Shown: positions 47,440 to 56,522, counted from the first letter of the stretch. The stretch: 64,000 nucleotides of DNA from JAEINY01 sp942490535 (GCA_942490535.1 CALNXQ010000008.1:620001-684000); one strand, 5' to 3'. The notes: a model not told the origin generated them from the sequence alone. Translations and numbers: made by a program.

Positions 47440-48486
47440 TCAATCATTTAAATTAAATTTAAATAACCTATCCAAACTATTTACAGATGATCCGATTATA
47501 TAACTATCATCTGCCGCTACACAAAATGAAAAAATATTTCGATCAAGTATTATCTGTCTCACTGGATTTCCATTCCAATCATATACATGAATTTCATTCG
47601 AATAATCGTCTATTCTCCTATCATTCGCGTTCATTTCCTTCAAAGTTTTTCCATTATACAATGCATACACATAATTGGAGGTTACCTTCAATTTAATATA
47701 ATTAATTGTCATTTTAATTATTTCAGATTGCGGGGGATTGTCCATTAGCATGGCCTGTGGAAATTCTTGATTATTATTAAATCTCGTTTCTCTCATTAAG
47801 GCCCCTTTATTATCATAAATTCTAACAATAGGAAATTTCTCAAAGACTGAAACAATTAATGAATTATCTTGTTTTTTGTCAATTAGTTTTGTAAACAGCT
47901 GTGGAAAATTAGTTGCACTCACATCAGGATGCAAAGGCCCAAATTTATCTATCACCATAGATGAAGTATTATATCTGATAAAATCCAAATCACTGCCCCT
48001 TGTCATGTCATACCCTAATAGACAACTATCTATTAGTGTAATACTAAAGAAATCCATTAATTTAGCCGGCAAATAGAACTTTTCAATTATTTCAACTTCA
48101 TCTTTATCATGATTAAAACGGCCTATTTTGATAGCATTAATTGTTCTGAAAACAAACTCATCTTCATCAACTCTCTTAATACCGGGAAAAACCATTACTT
48201 CTTGATCAGGATCATTACCTTTCGTTATAAATCCAGACAGGTACTTGAATGAAGGAGCTTTGTAAAGTCGAAAGATCGTATCTGCAGCAAGATCTAAAGT
48301 AACAAGCACACTATCCAGCAAAACCATTTCTCCAACATAATACAAATTCGGAGGTGTTTTTATTAAACTACTTTTCAACTTTGTTTGAATCGGAAAATCA
48401 TTAAAAGTTTCATAATTAACTTTCTCTTCCAAAGTACAACTGAAGCAGCACCAACTAATAACTAACAATAAAATTTGTCGTTTCAT
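47440..48486 (-). CDS. TolB-like six-bladed beta-propeller lipoprotein
   Basis: 348 residues from the ATG at 48486 (MKRQILLLVISWCCFSC, lipobox at Cys17); the frame is open to 48534 but that would hide the signal and lie across a hairpin. The protein has propeller-like strands (LLDSVLVTLDLAADTIFRLY, VYDWNGNPVRQIILDRNI). Similar Bacteroidota lipoproteins, often called BF3095 or TolB-like, are found beside small Cys-rich secreted peptides, as here. Its role is unknown; binding is more likely than catalysis. Confidence 0.75.
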   Translation of the reverse strand: MKRQILLLVISWCCFSCTLEEKVNYETFNDFPIQTKLKSSLIKTPPNLYYVGEMVLLDSVLVTLDLAADTIFRLYKAPSFKYLSGFITKGNDPDQEVMVFPGIKRVDEDEFVFRTINAIKIGRFNHDKDEVEIIEKFYLPAKLMDFFSITLIDSCLLGYDMTRGSDLDFIRYNTSSMVIDKFGPLHPDVSATNFPQLFTKLIDKKQDNSLIVSVFEKFPIVRIYDNKGALMRETRFNNNQEFPQAMLMDNPPQSEIIKMTINYIKLKVTSNYVYALYNGKTLKEMNANDRRIDDYSNEIHVYDWNGNPVRQIILDRNIFSFCVAADDSYIIGSSVNSLDRLFKFNLND

Positions 48487-48503
48487 TTTTAACTTTTTAG
48501 AAA

Positions 48504-48532
48504 GAGGGTGGCCAAAAAATTTCGGCACCCTC
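48504..48532 (-). terminator. Attenuator-like hairpin upstream of the propeller gene
   Basis: On the minus strand GAGGGTGCC pairs with GGCCACCCTC (one bulged base), followed by TTTCTAAAAAG. It is between the small secreted protein gene and the propeller gene, and could let the former be made in excess. Confidence 0.55.
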
Positions 48533-48620
48533 ATTTTACTCGAATACCAATTGGAGGCTGATCGAAAACATTAAAATATCTTAGAGATATCCTTCACTTT
48601 TGGCCATCCTCCTTATTTAA

Positions 48621-48971
48621 TCACCTAGTAGTGTAATCACCGGAGTCGCCGGGAACCCGACATTTACTCATACCTGATGCTGAACTCGCAAAATGACGCC
48701 AACCACAATCAGAACACTGTCTAACAGGCATTATACCACCGTAAGATACATGTTCAAAACAATTATAAGACTCACCCGGTAAATCATGCACCGGAAATTC
48801 ACAGGTAAATGTCTCATAGTTAAAAACCATAAAATCAGGACACCAAGGTATCCATGGACCAGTTTGATCACCTCCCATATTTGGATTCTCACCAAAGCCA
48901 TAACTACTTAATCCCAAACTTAAACTAATAAGTCCCAAAAACAATAAACATTTACTAATTACTTTTTTCAT
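48621..48971 (-). CDS. Small six-cysteine secreted protein
   Basis: 116 residues with a signal peptide (MKKVISKCLLFLGLISLSLGLSSYG). The mature part of about 90 residues has six cysteines (WCPD, FTCEF, YNCFE, QCSDC, SKCR), an even number suited to three disulfides, plus several Trp, Tyr and Gly. No family is recognised; it is not a clear NVEALA protein but occupies the place of such peptides near the propeller lipoprotein. Downstream genes encode CxxC proteins that could fold or process it. Confidence 0.65.
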   Translation of the reverse strand: MKKVISKCLLFLGLISLSLGLSSYGFGENPNMGGDQTGPWIPWCPDFMVFNYETFTCEFPVHDLPGESYNCFEHVSYGGIMPVRQCSDCGWRHFASSASGMSKCRVPGDSGDYTTR

Positions 48972-49053
48972 TTACTTTATTTTAAAAATTAATAATTTTA
49001 TTGAACACTTTTCCCATAATTAAATCTATTATTTAAAACACCCCCTTTCTTTA

Positions 49054-50589
49054 TTAATACCATTCCACTCCACTAGAAGAAAAAACAAAAGGACGTTCCT
49101 TTTTTCCCTCACCTTTCTCCACCAAGCGATACAAATGGTTCATTTTTATATTATCGAAAGAAACAGAATCAGGAACTACTATCGCACTTTCGAGGACTTT
49201 CCATTCCCTACCATTCCATAAGAATAGTTGATACTCTTTCCCAACTTCAAGGGGATAATGCAGTTTCAACCGTCCATTTTCGAACGAAGGCTGGGTGGCC
49301 CTTAAAACCAACTCCTTGCCCAGTCCCTTTTTTCCATTAATAATAGACAGGCTTCCATCAGATTTCAATAAAAAAGGCTTCATCACCGGATATAAGCAGC
49401 CATTTTCAAAAACCTGAACCAGATAAAGCTGATCACAGCCCATTTTAGGAAAGCAAACTTGCTTCAGTGCATCCATTTTACTCCAATAAACCGGTTGCCA
49501 GGCTCCCTTATTAAAAACGGATATAAATGCATACTGTGTGGCGGGATGTAATTCCTGATTTATTATTAAGTGCACATCTGCCACATCCACATACTCATCC
49601 GTCACATCATCAAAATAAAGAGTGTTGATCAAGCCAGGCAGAGCCTTTCGGTAGCCCAAGGGCAAAGCTGAATTGTTCGTATTCATGGAGTAACGCCGCC
49701 GGAACACCTTAGGTGCTTTGTACGATGACTTAATACTGGCCATCAATGTCATAAATCGCCCGTCCTCATCCAGCAATGCGACTTCGGTATGTCCAGAGTT
49801 CATATTACTCCAAAGTGGAATCACATCAATACTCACCGGTACACCAAGTGCCCGCATGCCAAAACAAGTGAGTGCACAGATGTCTTCGCAAGCGCCCACT
49901 TTAAACCGTCTCATCTCTGACAACGATTGATCGGGTGATAACAAGCCAGAGCGCACATCGTAGGAATACTCTTTTAGAAGTTGCCGATTGAAACGGTTAA
50001 ACCGGCGTTTCATCGAATGACTTACCGGCATGGTATCAACTACATGACTATACTCTTCATAAAGTTGTTGTTGCCAATGCTCGATTGTTTCGGATCCAAT
50101 ACGATAGGGTAAGATGTACTCACAAAAATCATCAAAACCAATACTTGATCCCCATGGTTGCTGACGCCACACCATAAATGCATGATTAATATGACGTTTT
50201 AAGTAATCTGCGCTCAGCACCTGGCAGTCCATCATTTTAGCAACCGGTACTTTTCGAAGATTATACATCTCTATGACCTCCTCTACTCCCTTAATATTCG
50301 TCTGCGAAAGAATCGTGGCTGTCTGATCATGGTTATTATCGTCTATATATCGATAACGAACCGACATTTTATCCTGCATATTACCGATTAAGAATTGCGC
50401 TGCCTGATGTTTCAGACTATCCTTATCTACTCTTTGATAGAATTCCAACACCTCTACCAACTCTTGACGATTATCACCTGCCAAATCCAAGACGTCCTTA
50501 ATAGCAGGCGAATACCCCTGACAACCGGATAGTATTGTTGCTACTAATATGATACAATAAGTGCAGGTTCGCGTGAATTGAGTTCTCAT
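49054..50589 (-). CDS. Transglutaminase-like lipoprotein
   Basis: 511 residues from the ATG at 50589, which overlaps the upstream stop in ATGA; an ATG four codons earlier is possible. Lipobox LSGC near residue 23. The transglutaminase-like core has the cysteine in GACEDICALT (about 235), histidine in SGHTEVALL (about 265) and a following Asp (LDEDGRF), the classic papain-like triad. The C-terminal half is beta-rich (YQLFLWNGREWKVLES). Such proteins can be proteases, amidases or peptide cross-linkers; which is unknown. It is translationally coupled to the ligase-like gene. Confidence 0.8.
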   Translation of the reverse strand: MRTQFTRTCTYCIILVATILSGCQGYSPAIKDVLDLAGDNRQELVEVLEFYQRVDKDSLKHQAAQFLIGNMQDKMSVRYRYIDDNNHDQTATILSQTNIKGVEEVIEMYNLRKVPVAKMMDCQVLSADYLKRHINHAFMVWRQQPWGSSIGFDDFCEYILPYRIGSETIEHWQQQLYEEYSHVVDTMPVSHSMKRRFNRFNRQLLKEYSYDVRSGLLSPDQSLSEMRRFKVGACEDICALTCFGMRALGVPVSIDVIPLWSNMNSGHTEVALLDEDGRFMTLMASIKSSYKAPKVFRRRYSMNTNNSALPLGYRKALPGLINTLYFDDVTDEYVDVADVHLIINQELHPATQYAFISVFNKGAWQPVYWSKMDALKQVCFPKMGCDQLYLVQVFENGCLYPVMKPFLLKSDGSLSIINGKKGLGKELVLRATQPSFENGRLKLHYPLEVGKEYQLFLWNGREWKVLESAIVVPDSVSFDNIKMNHLYRLVEKGEGKKERPFVFSSSGVEWY

Positions 50590-52388
50590 TTTTTTAACCA
50601 TTCCTTTATTTCTGCTTTATAATTATTAATGGCCACGGAGGGTATTTTCACTTCCTGTGAAACCAGTTGTCTGGCCACTACTTCAGCTTTTTTTGATTGC
50701 CCGGCCTTCACAAGCACCTGAAAAGATTTATACAAAGGGGCAAATTTGTGAGGGACTATGTAGTAACAATACTGATAAGCCCGGTGAGCTCGAATAAACT
50801 CCTCTTGTTCCACATAAATATCCCCTTTTAGTTCATACAGCATGGGATCTTTAAAACAGGTTTCTGCTCTATCAATAATGGCCAATGCATCATCCGGATA
50901 ACCGGCATCCTGTAAGACCATAGCATAATGGGTTAAAAAATATCCATTGTCGTTCAAAAAAATGTGGGCTTGATCCATTAATTTCACTGCGTGATGCTCA
51001 TCTGTCGATTGATACTGCAAGGCTAATTGATAACTCTTAAAAGCTTTCATCCTTGATTCCTGATAATCAAACAATAAATAAGCACATAATCCAACAGTGG
51101 TTGCAATCATAAACCACAGCCCCCTTGGCACTTCCAATTTAAACAAAACCTGCTTCTGAAAAGAGGCAGCTACTGCCAGCAAAAAAACAAAAATAACTAA
51201 TAGAGGTACCGCGATATGTGCAGTAGTAAAAGATCCAAAAACAATGAGTGCCAACAATGAACTTTTTACGGCAAGTAATAAATACTTTTCCTCTGCTTGT
51301 TTAACGGTACTCTTCGTAAACATGGCAGTAAGCAGCATGCCAGCAAACAAAACTGCGCCAATAAGACCTAACTCAATCAGTACTTGCAATAGTTCATTAT
51401 AGGCGTACATGGTGTTTCCGGCCACTTTTTCTTCATGAATACTTCTTGGTGTGGTTTTAAAATAATCGTGCTGACTGGCCAAATAATTTTTCTCAAACCC
51501 ACCGAAACCATATCCAATAACAGGCATTTCACTGACCATTTGAACGCCTACTTTCCAAACAAGCAAACGTCCGTCCGCAGAGTCTTTTTTGAAATGGTAA
51601 AGCTTAATCAGTATCAAAAATGCAACAACAATAGCTACGATCAATACACCAATCCGTACAAATCGCTTCCGTTTAAACCATTTATTACTCATTCCCCAAA
51701 GCACAGCCAATACCCCTGCAATAGCCGCCACCCAGGCGGCACGACTATTCACCGACGCCATCACAAGAATCAGTACGACCACCAAAACAACGGCCAGCTT
51801 TTGCAAATATTTATTCTTCCAACACCACTTTTCATGTGACAACCAAATAGAAAAACCAAAAGGCAATACAGCTGCCAGGTAACCACCGTATTGACCGGGA
51901 TTAAAAAAGGATCCACTTACCTTGTACACGTCATGATTTGCAGGCAGCAAATTAAATTTCTGCAACAAGCCCCAAATACTTAATACGATACCTGAAAATA
52001 AAAGACCTGCAACAGGGATGTATTTTAGCTTGATGCTGTCAGATTGGCCATAAACAATTCGAATAACCCCATACAAAAGAGTAAGTAAACAACAGGTAAA
52101 ATATTTTTCATTAACAAAAGAAGTCGCCTCATCAAGTGGTATTCGAAGAGTCACCCAAGCCCAAAACAAAGCAACCAAGCCATCCATCAGATTAACTTTC
52201 CATACTATTTTGCTTCGAAAACCTCGTTGTAACAAAATAAGAGAGATCACTCCAAAACTAAGGCTATAAAAAAATAATGCATTTTTATCAGCGATGCCGT
52301 TTAACAGGAACTTGGAAACAAAAAAGGAATTCATAAAAACAATTCCGATTAAACAAAAGCATATTAGGTCAATGATTCTCTTCGTCAT
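50586..52388 (-). CDS. O-antigen ligase/polymerase-family membrane protein with TPR tail
   Basis: 600 residues with about ten membrane helices and a large loop containing DGRLLVWKVGVQMVSEMPVIGYGFGGFEKNY, the Wzy_C/WaaL pattern, followed by NELLQVLIELGLIGAVLF. The last 150 residues are cytoplasm- or periplasm-facing tetratricopeptide helices (ALQYQSTDEHHAVKLMDQ...). Family members ligate or polymerise lipid-linked sugars; proteins with TPR tails also glycosylate secreted proteins. No sugar genes are next to it, and the adjacent transglutaminase and Cys-rich protein genes suggest an envelope-protein modification role. That is inference. Confidence 0.82.
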   Translation of the reverse strand: MTKRIIDLICFCLIGIVFMNSFFVSKFLLNGIADKNALFFYSLSFGVISLILLQRGFRSKIVWKVNLMDGLVALFWAWVTLRIPLDEATSFVNEKYFTCCLLTLLYGVIRIVYGQSDSIKLKYIPVAGLLFSGIVLSIWGLLQKFNLLPANHDVYKVSGSFFNPGQYGGYLAAVLPFGFSIWLSHEKWCWKNKYLQKLAVVLVVVLILVMASVNSRAAWVAAIAGVLAVLWGMSNKWFKRKRFVRIGVLIVAIVVAFLILIKLYHFKKDSADGRLLVWKVGVQMVSEMPVIGYGFGGFEKNYLASQHDYFKTTPRSIHEEKVAGNTMYAYNELLQVLIELGLIGAVLFAGMLLTAMFTKSTVKQAEEKYLLLAVKSSLLALIVFGSFTTAHIAVPLLVIFVFLLAVAASFQKQVLFKLEVPRGLWFMIATTVGLCAYLLFDYQESRMKAFKSYQLALQYQSTDEHHAVKLMDQAHIFLNDNGYFLTHYAMVLQDAGYPDDALAIIDRAETCFKDPMLYELKGDIYVEQEEFIRAHRAYQYCYYIVPHKFAPLYKSFQVLVKAGQSKKAEVVARQLVSQEVKIPSVAINNYKAEIKEWLKK

Positions 52389-52493
52389 TTATATTGATTT
52401 TCTATGAAATCAAAAATACAACAATGTAAAATATATGCACCATGCCACACGTAATACATAGCGAACACCATCATATTTATAGTAAACTACCCC

Positions 52494-52835
52494 TCATTTT
52501 GAGTTAACTCCGCAAACCTGGATCAACCGGTTCTTTAACAACTCTTTTTTAGATACCGCCAAGGATACTAAAGTGCCGTTCTTCAACTTCAATAAGCGCT
52601 TATTAAAATCTACACAAGCCAGCTCATGCATATTGATCAGGTATGATTTAGAAGGTCGAAAAAAAAAGGAGGCGGGTAATAGTTGTTCAATTTCTTTCAG
52701 CGTACAGGTAATCAGATACTTTGACCCGTCCACCAAAAACATTTCACTACAATTACTATTCGCCTTACAATACACCAGGCAATGGTAGTTAATTACGATT
52801 CCTCGAGGAAAAAACACAAATGGACGATCATTCAT
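52494..52835 (-). CDS. LytTR-domain DNA-binding regulator
   Basis: About 113 residues from the ATG at 52835. LytTR pattern: GIVINYHCLVYCKANSNCSEMFLVDG, then FFFRPSKSYLINMHELACVDFNKRLLKLKNG. No receiver domain is present. The frame stays open upstream to a GTG at 53102 with a hydrophobic stretch, so a longer membrane-anchored form cannot be excluded, but that would cover the inverted repeat at 52855. It precedes the O-antigen-ligase gene by 105 bp in the same direction and probably controls the cluster. Confidence 0.78.
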   Translation of the reverse strand: MNDRPFVFFPRGIVINYHCLVYCKANSNCSEMFLVDGSKYLITCTLKEIEQLLPASFFFRPSKSYLINMHELACVDFNKRLLKLKNGTLVSLAVSKKELLKNRLIQVCGVNSK

Positions 52836-52854
52836 AATAGGTTTAGTTTTAATA

Positions 52855-52868
52855 GTTAGACACCTAAC
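52855..52868. promoter_or_regulatory. Possible operator for the LytTR gene
   Basis: GTTAG-ACAC-CTAAC is a perfect inverted repeat 20 bp upstream of the preferred LytTR start. It could be an autoregulatory site. Confidence 0.4.
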
Positions 52869-53102
52869 TTTCCATTTGGGGTGAAGGATTATGTTTTTTT
52901 TCTTAATAATCTGGTTTGCATATCGGTATTGAACAAATATTTCATCCATCAGCTTAGTATAAGTAAGGTATTCTTTTAAGGAAACATAATGAATAGCAGA
53001 CAAAAACTTTAATGTCCTGAAAAAACAGGTAAGCCCAATAGCAACTGTATCAAAAAAAAACCACCAAACAATCATACTGGTTCTACTACGAAGTGAGTGC
53101 AC

Positions 53103-53978
53103 ACATAATCCACTATAAACCTACACATAGACAACCAGACACTAATTAAAAAACTGCAATCACGCCGATTAAAAAGTCTCTGCTTTATCCAGCTTCAACA
53201 CCCCACCAGTTACCTACTTGAAAAATTATCCAGGTCATTTTTCAATTTTAACAATTACCCTTCCTTCACGCCCTGATCGGATTGCAAGGGCTCCCGCATG
53301 TAAATTCTGATTCTAAACTTCCCTATTCGTCTCATACTTCTTTCAATTGAGTTTCTATGTTTTACTGCAATTTAAGGAGCCTATTCAGCAAAAACTATAA
53401 CGGTAATATTACGGTAATAACTGTTTACTAACCGGGCCACAGGAAATGTAGGTTTTCAATGCATTTACTGGCCTTGTCCGAACCAACATCGTACCAGTAT
53501 CGATACGGCTTCGGTTGTTGTTCGGACATTGTACGGTTCTATAGAACCGAAGCGGGATCGAAGAACTACCGAAACAACTCCGAAGGAAATACGCTTAAAG
53601 ATCGGAACTAGATCAATCTCCATACGAAGAAGAGGATTAACGATCCTATCCATTAAATACCACTTCTGCCAGATATTATTAAAAAATCACTTCAGTCGGG
53701 TATACAATTCCATATCCCCTACAGGGAAAATATTCAATTTGCAACACCGTATTCTACAACACTTAATTCGCTACGCAGAATTTGCTGCAGACAATTTATT
53801 AGTGTAGATATTTTCAAACCTATAAAACGGGATAGCTCGAAGAGCTTATATAAACATCATCTACCGTTGATTGAATTTAATTTTCACGGACATCAGTGAA
53901 AAATAATTACGGCAACTACTAAAAGAAAAACCAGACAAACAAATCAACGGTCTCATTTTGTGTAGAATGTGTACACTA
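53103..53978. other. Gene-poor region
   Basis: About 880 bp with no convincing gene. It holds the CCGAA-rich palindromes at 53476-53549. The rest shows no recognisable coding or RNA feature. Confidence 0.55.
53476..53549. repeat. Two adjacent palindromic structures
   Basis: GTCCGAACCAACA (53476-53488) pairs with TGTTGTTCGGAC (53516-53527), one bulge. Directly after it CGGTTCTATAGAACCG (53534-53549) is a perfect 16-base palindrome. CCGAA-type words recur to about 53615. Confidence 0.7.
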
Positions 53979-54131
53979 TTAATTATCCAACACACGAGCA
54001 GCCAGGTCCGCATTATAAAATTAAACATCGCGGCGTTTAAATAATTTCATGGCTTTACCGCACTTCAGCAGCGTATCATGTGCCTGCTTGAAAAGCCCAT
54101 CCAGGTTTTTTGTAGCAATCCAGGTATAATA
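53979..54131 (-). pseudogene. Relic of the helical gene family seen at 18694-19341
   Basis: The minus strand reads YTWIATKNLDGLFKQAHDTLLK...MKLFKRRDV-stop-FYNADLAARVLDN-stop. This lines up with IATKSLDELFKQGNDVLQK...MKIFKRRDANFYNGYMAARVVVNN at the end of the other gene. It lacks the N-terminal part and has an internal stop, so it is a decayed copy. Confidence 0.75.
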
Positions 54132-54219
54132 ATTAACAAGTGCCTTAAGAAACCTGTGAGTGAATGCATCGGAGTATTGAGCATTGTTTCCGACATAGCA
54201 ATAAAGCTGAAATCCCCTC

Positions 54220-54250
54220 AGACCTTAAGGTTTCTAAAACCTTAAGGTCT
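54220..54250. repeat. REP-like palindrome downstream of the RAYT gene
   Basis: AGACCTTAAGGTTT, 3-base loop, AAACCTTAAGGTCT; 14 bp perfect stem. Nearly identical to 54980-55010. Confidence 0.93.
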
Positions 54251-54322
54251 TATAACGATTACTAATCAAAATGGTCGTACAGGCATCCATCGCGCAAGCC
54301 TCCAATAATATTGGAATATTGA

Positions 54323-54892
54323 CTATTTGTCAATCATCAAATCCTGAATATTCGAATAATCAAAATCCCCTTGATGGTAGGCTACAAATTCATCTTTTCC
54401 ATTGAACCATCCGGTAACAACTTCTCTATTCATTTTAGTCGGACGTAAAGAAACGACTGTCTGGTAAGAGCTCCAGCGATATTCAATCATCGATTCACTG
54501 AATCCATGATGTACCGGATTATTATGAATGTAATGCACGAGATTTCGAAACTGATTACTGTCCGTTACCTCTTTGCGTTCAAACGGGCTTTTAAACAGTG
54601 GCCCAACCCGGTTATATTTCTTATTAAAGGCTTTGGTATAGGCATTAAACAAATTAGATAAATATTGATGAAACGGCTTATCCGGCAATCGGGAACTCGT
54701 CCGGATGAGGAAATGAAAATGATTGGGCATCAATACCCAGGCAAAAGTTTCAAAGTGTTCAAACAAATATCTGTCATAAAGCCTCAAAAAATATGCATAA
54801 TTAGTGGACTCTCGAAAAAGATCCTCTCCATTTCGCGCCTTGTTGTAAATATGATAGATTCTGCCTGGCTCCAATACTTGTTTACTATCCAT
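54323..54892 (-). CDS. REP-associated tyrosine transposase (Y1, IS200/TnpA-REP family)
   Basis: 189 residues. The HUH motif is VLMPNHFHFLI (His58, His60) and the likely catalytic tyrosine is Tyr85 in FNAYTKAFNKKY, followed by GPLFKSPFERKEV and VHYIHNNPVHHGF, hallmarks of the TnpA-REP subgroup. Such enzymes cut single-stranded DNA at REP hairpins and are usually domesticated single-copy genes. Length is near normal for the family. It is bracketed by long palindromes and lies in a gene-poor zone. Confidence 0.93.
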   Translation of the reverse strand: MDSKQVLEPGRIYHIYNKARNGEDLFRESTNYAYFLRLYDRYLFEHFETFAWVLMPNHFHFLIRTSSRLPDKPFHQYLSNLFNAYTKAFNKKYNRVGPLFKSPFERKEVTDSNQFRNLVHYIHNNPVHHGFSESMIEYRWSSYQTVVSLRPTKMNREVVTGWFNGKDEFVAYHQGDFDYSNIQDLMIDK

Positions 54893-54979
54893 TACACCAA
54901 TCCTTTAGTTATCTTTAAATTACAGACTTGTATAAATAAATTTAACCGGATTATTACAATTTTTCAAGTCCAATACTCC

Positions 54980-55010
54980 AGACCTTAAGGTTTTCAAAAC
55001 CTTAAGGTCT
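54980..55010. repeat. REP-like palindrome upstream of the RAYT gene
   Basis: AGACCTTAAGGTTTT, 1-base loop, AAAACCTTAAGGTCT; 15 bp perfect stem. Near-identical to the copy at 54220-54250. Confidence 0.93.
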
Positions 55011-55097
55011 TAAAAAGCAAAATATACACACCACTTCTACCAACTCCTCCTTTTTTTTCATAATTTTAAGCTATTCAAACTTTGAAATCTGATACCA

Positions 55098-56498
55098 ATG
55101 AATCGACACACACTGACAGCGTTCATTTTACTATTCTCTTTAATCTTTGGTCTACACGGTCAAACACCTGAAGACAGCACAAACACAACTCTGGTCTATA
55201 CCTATAAAATCTTTCGGGAGATTGGCAGTACCTCCTGGATTCACACACAGGAAGCTTTTGCAGAGGCCGAAGAACTGGGAGCCGACGTCATTCTGCTACA
55301 CATGAATACCTATGGTGGACAAGTGGTCTTTGCCGATTCCATCCGTACCAAAATCTTAAACAGTCCCATTCCGGTACATGTCTTCATCGACAATAACGCC
55401 GCCTCTGCAGGTGCACTCATTTCCATTGCCTGCGACAGCATTTACATGCGGCCGGGTGCCAACATCGGAGCGGCTACCGTCGTCAACCAGTCGGGTGAGA
55501 AAATGCCCGATAAATACCAGTCGTATATGCGCTCCACCATCCGTGCCACGGCAGAGGCACATGGTAAGGACACGGTGGTAACCGGTAAGGACACAACGTA
55601 CGTGTGGCGGCGCGATCCGCACATTGCCGAAGCCATGGTGGATGAAAGCATTTTCATAGCAGGTGTGATTGACACTGGTAAGATCTTAACGTTTACCACC
55701 CTCGAAGCCATTGAAAATGGCTTTTGCGAAGGCCAAGCCAATAATATTAAAGAAGTACTGAGCAAACTGCAAATCACCAATTATGTGTTAAAGGAATTCA
55801 AACCCTCCTTTTACGATGGCTTAAAAGGGTTTTTGACCAGCCCCATACTGCAAGGCATCTTGATTCTAGTGATCATCGGTGGCATCTACTTTGAATTACA
55901 AACCCCGGGTGTGGGATTTCCGCTGGCTGCTGCAGGCGTGGCGGCCATCCTCTATTTTTCCCCCCTTTACATCGACGGACTAGCCGCCAATTGGGAAATC
56001 ATCCTGTTCATCATCGGACTGGTGCTCATTGCCCTGGAGGTATTCGTGATACCAGGCTTCGGCGTGGCCGGGGCTTCAGGCATCATCCTGGTCATTACCG
56101 GCTTGACATTAAGCATGCTGGATAACGACCTGTTCGATTTCTCGGGGGTGGGTTTCAACAAGCTTTTGGAAGCCCTGGGCATTGTCCTCACCGGTTTGTT
56201 CGGATCCTTATTGGGCATCATCTACTTGAGTAAAAAACTCCTCTCCTCCTCTGTTTTTGGATCAAAAATAGCTCTCCAAACCACGCAGGATAGAAACCTG
56301 GGTTACATCAGTGTAGAAGCAGCACTGGGTGAATTGGTGGGACAAACAGGAACCGCCGCTACTGTTCTACGCCCTTCCGGTAAAATAATGATTGACGATG
56401 ACGTGTACGATGCCGTAGCCGAGACCGGATACATCGCTAAAGACACAAAAATTCGCGTAACACGCTTTTTACATGGTCAACTTTATGTCGCGAAATAG
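55098..56498 (+). CDS. NfeD-family membrane serine protease
   Basis: 466 residues. A signal peptide is followed by a ClpP-like protease domain with the nucleophile Ser103 in NNAASAGALI and a likely base Lys135 or Lys139, like the 1510-N serine/lysine-dyad proteases. Then come four or more membrane helices (residues about 235-370) and a C-terminal OB-fold NfeD domain (GELVGQTGTAATVLRPSGKI). Full-length NfeD proteins partner with stomatin/flotillin-like proteins and influence membrane quality control; no stomatin gene is next to it here. Own terminator, so probably monocistronic. Confidence 0.93.
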   Translation: MNRHTLTAFILLFSLIFGLHGQTPEDSTNTTLVYTYKIFREIGSTSWIHTQEAFAEAEELGADVILLHMNTYGGQVVFADSIRTKILNSPIPVHVFIDNNAASAGALISIACDSIYMRPGANIGAATVVNQSGEKMPDKYQSYMRSTIRATAEAHGKDTVVTGKDTTYVWRRDPHIAEAMVDESIFIAGVIDTGKILTFTTLEAIENGFCEGQANNIKEVLSKLQITNYVLKEFKPSFYDGLKGFLTSPILQGILILVIIGGIYFELQTPGVGFPLAAAGVAAILYFSPLYIDGLAANWEIILFIIGLVLIALEVFVIPGFGVAGASGIILVITGLTLSMLDNDLFDFSGVGFNKLLEALGIVLTGLFGSLLGIIYLSKKLLSSSVFGSKIALQTTQDRNLGYISVEAALGELVGQTGTAATVLRPSGKIMIDDDVYDAVAETGYIAKDTKIRVTRFLHGQLYVAK

Positions 56499-56522
56499 CA
56501 CTTTTCGCTAAAAAATACACTC

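Larger units (their letters stand above)
54220..55010 (-). mobile_element. RAYT gene bracketed by REP-like palindromes
   Basis: A 791 bp unit: palindrome, Y1 transposase-family gene, palindrome. A related palindrome occurs alone at 37098-37115. This is the arrangement of REP-associated tyrosine transposases, which are thought to mobilise the palindromes in trans. Confidence 0.8.

Noticed and set aside
52836..53102. Longer LytTR protein with a hydrophobic N-terminus from a GTG
   Set aside because: The extension is low-complexity and would cover the inverted repeat; the ATG at 52835 gives a normal stand-alone LytTR. Not fully excluded.
53465..53653. Minus-strand 62-codon frame with RSRFGSIEPYNVRTT
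   Set aside because: It is a translation of the palindromic CCGAA-rich repeat, with no start context or family.
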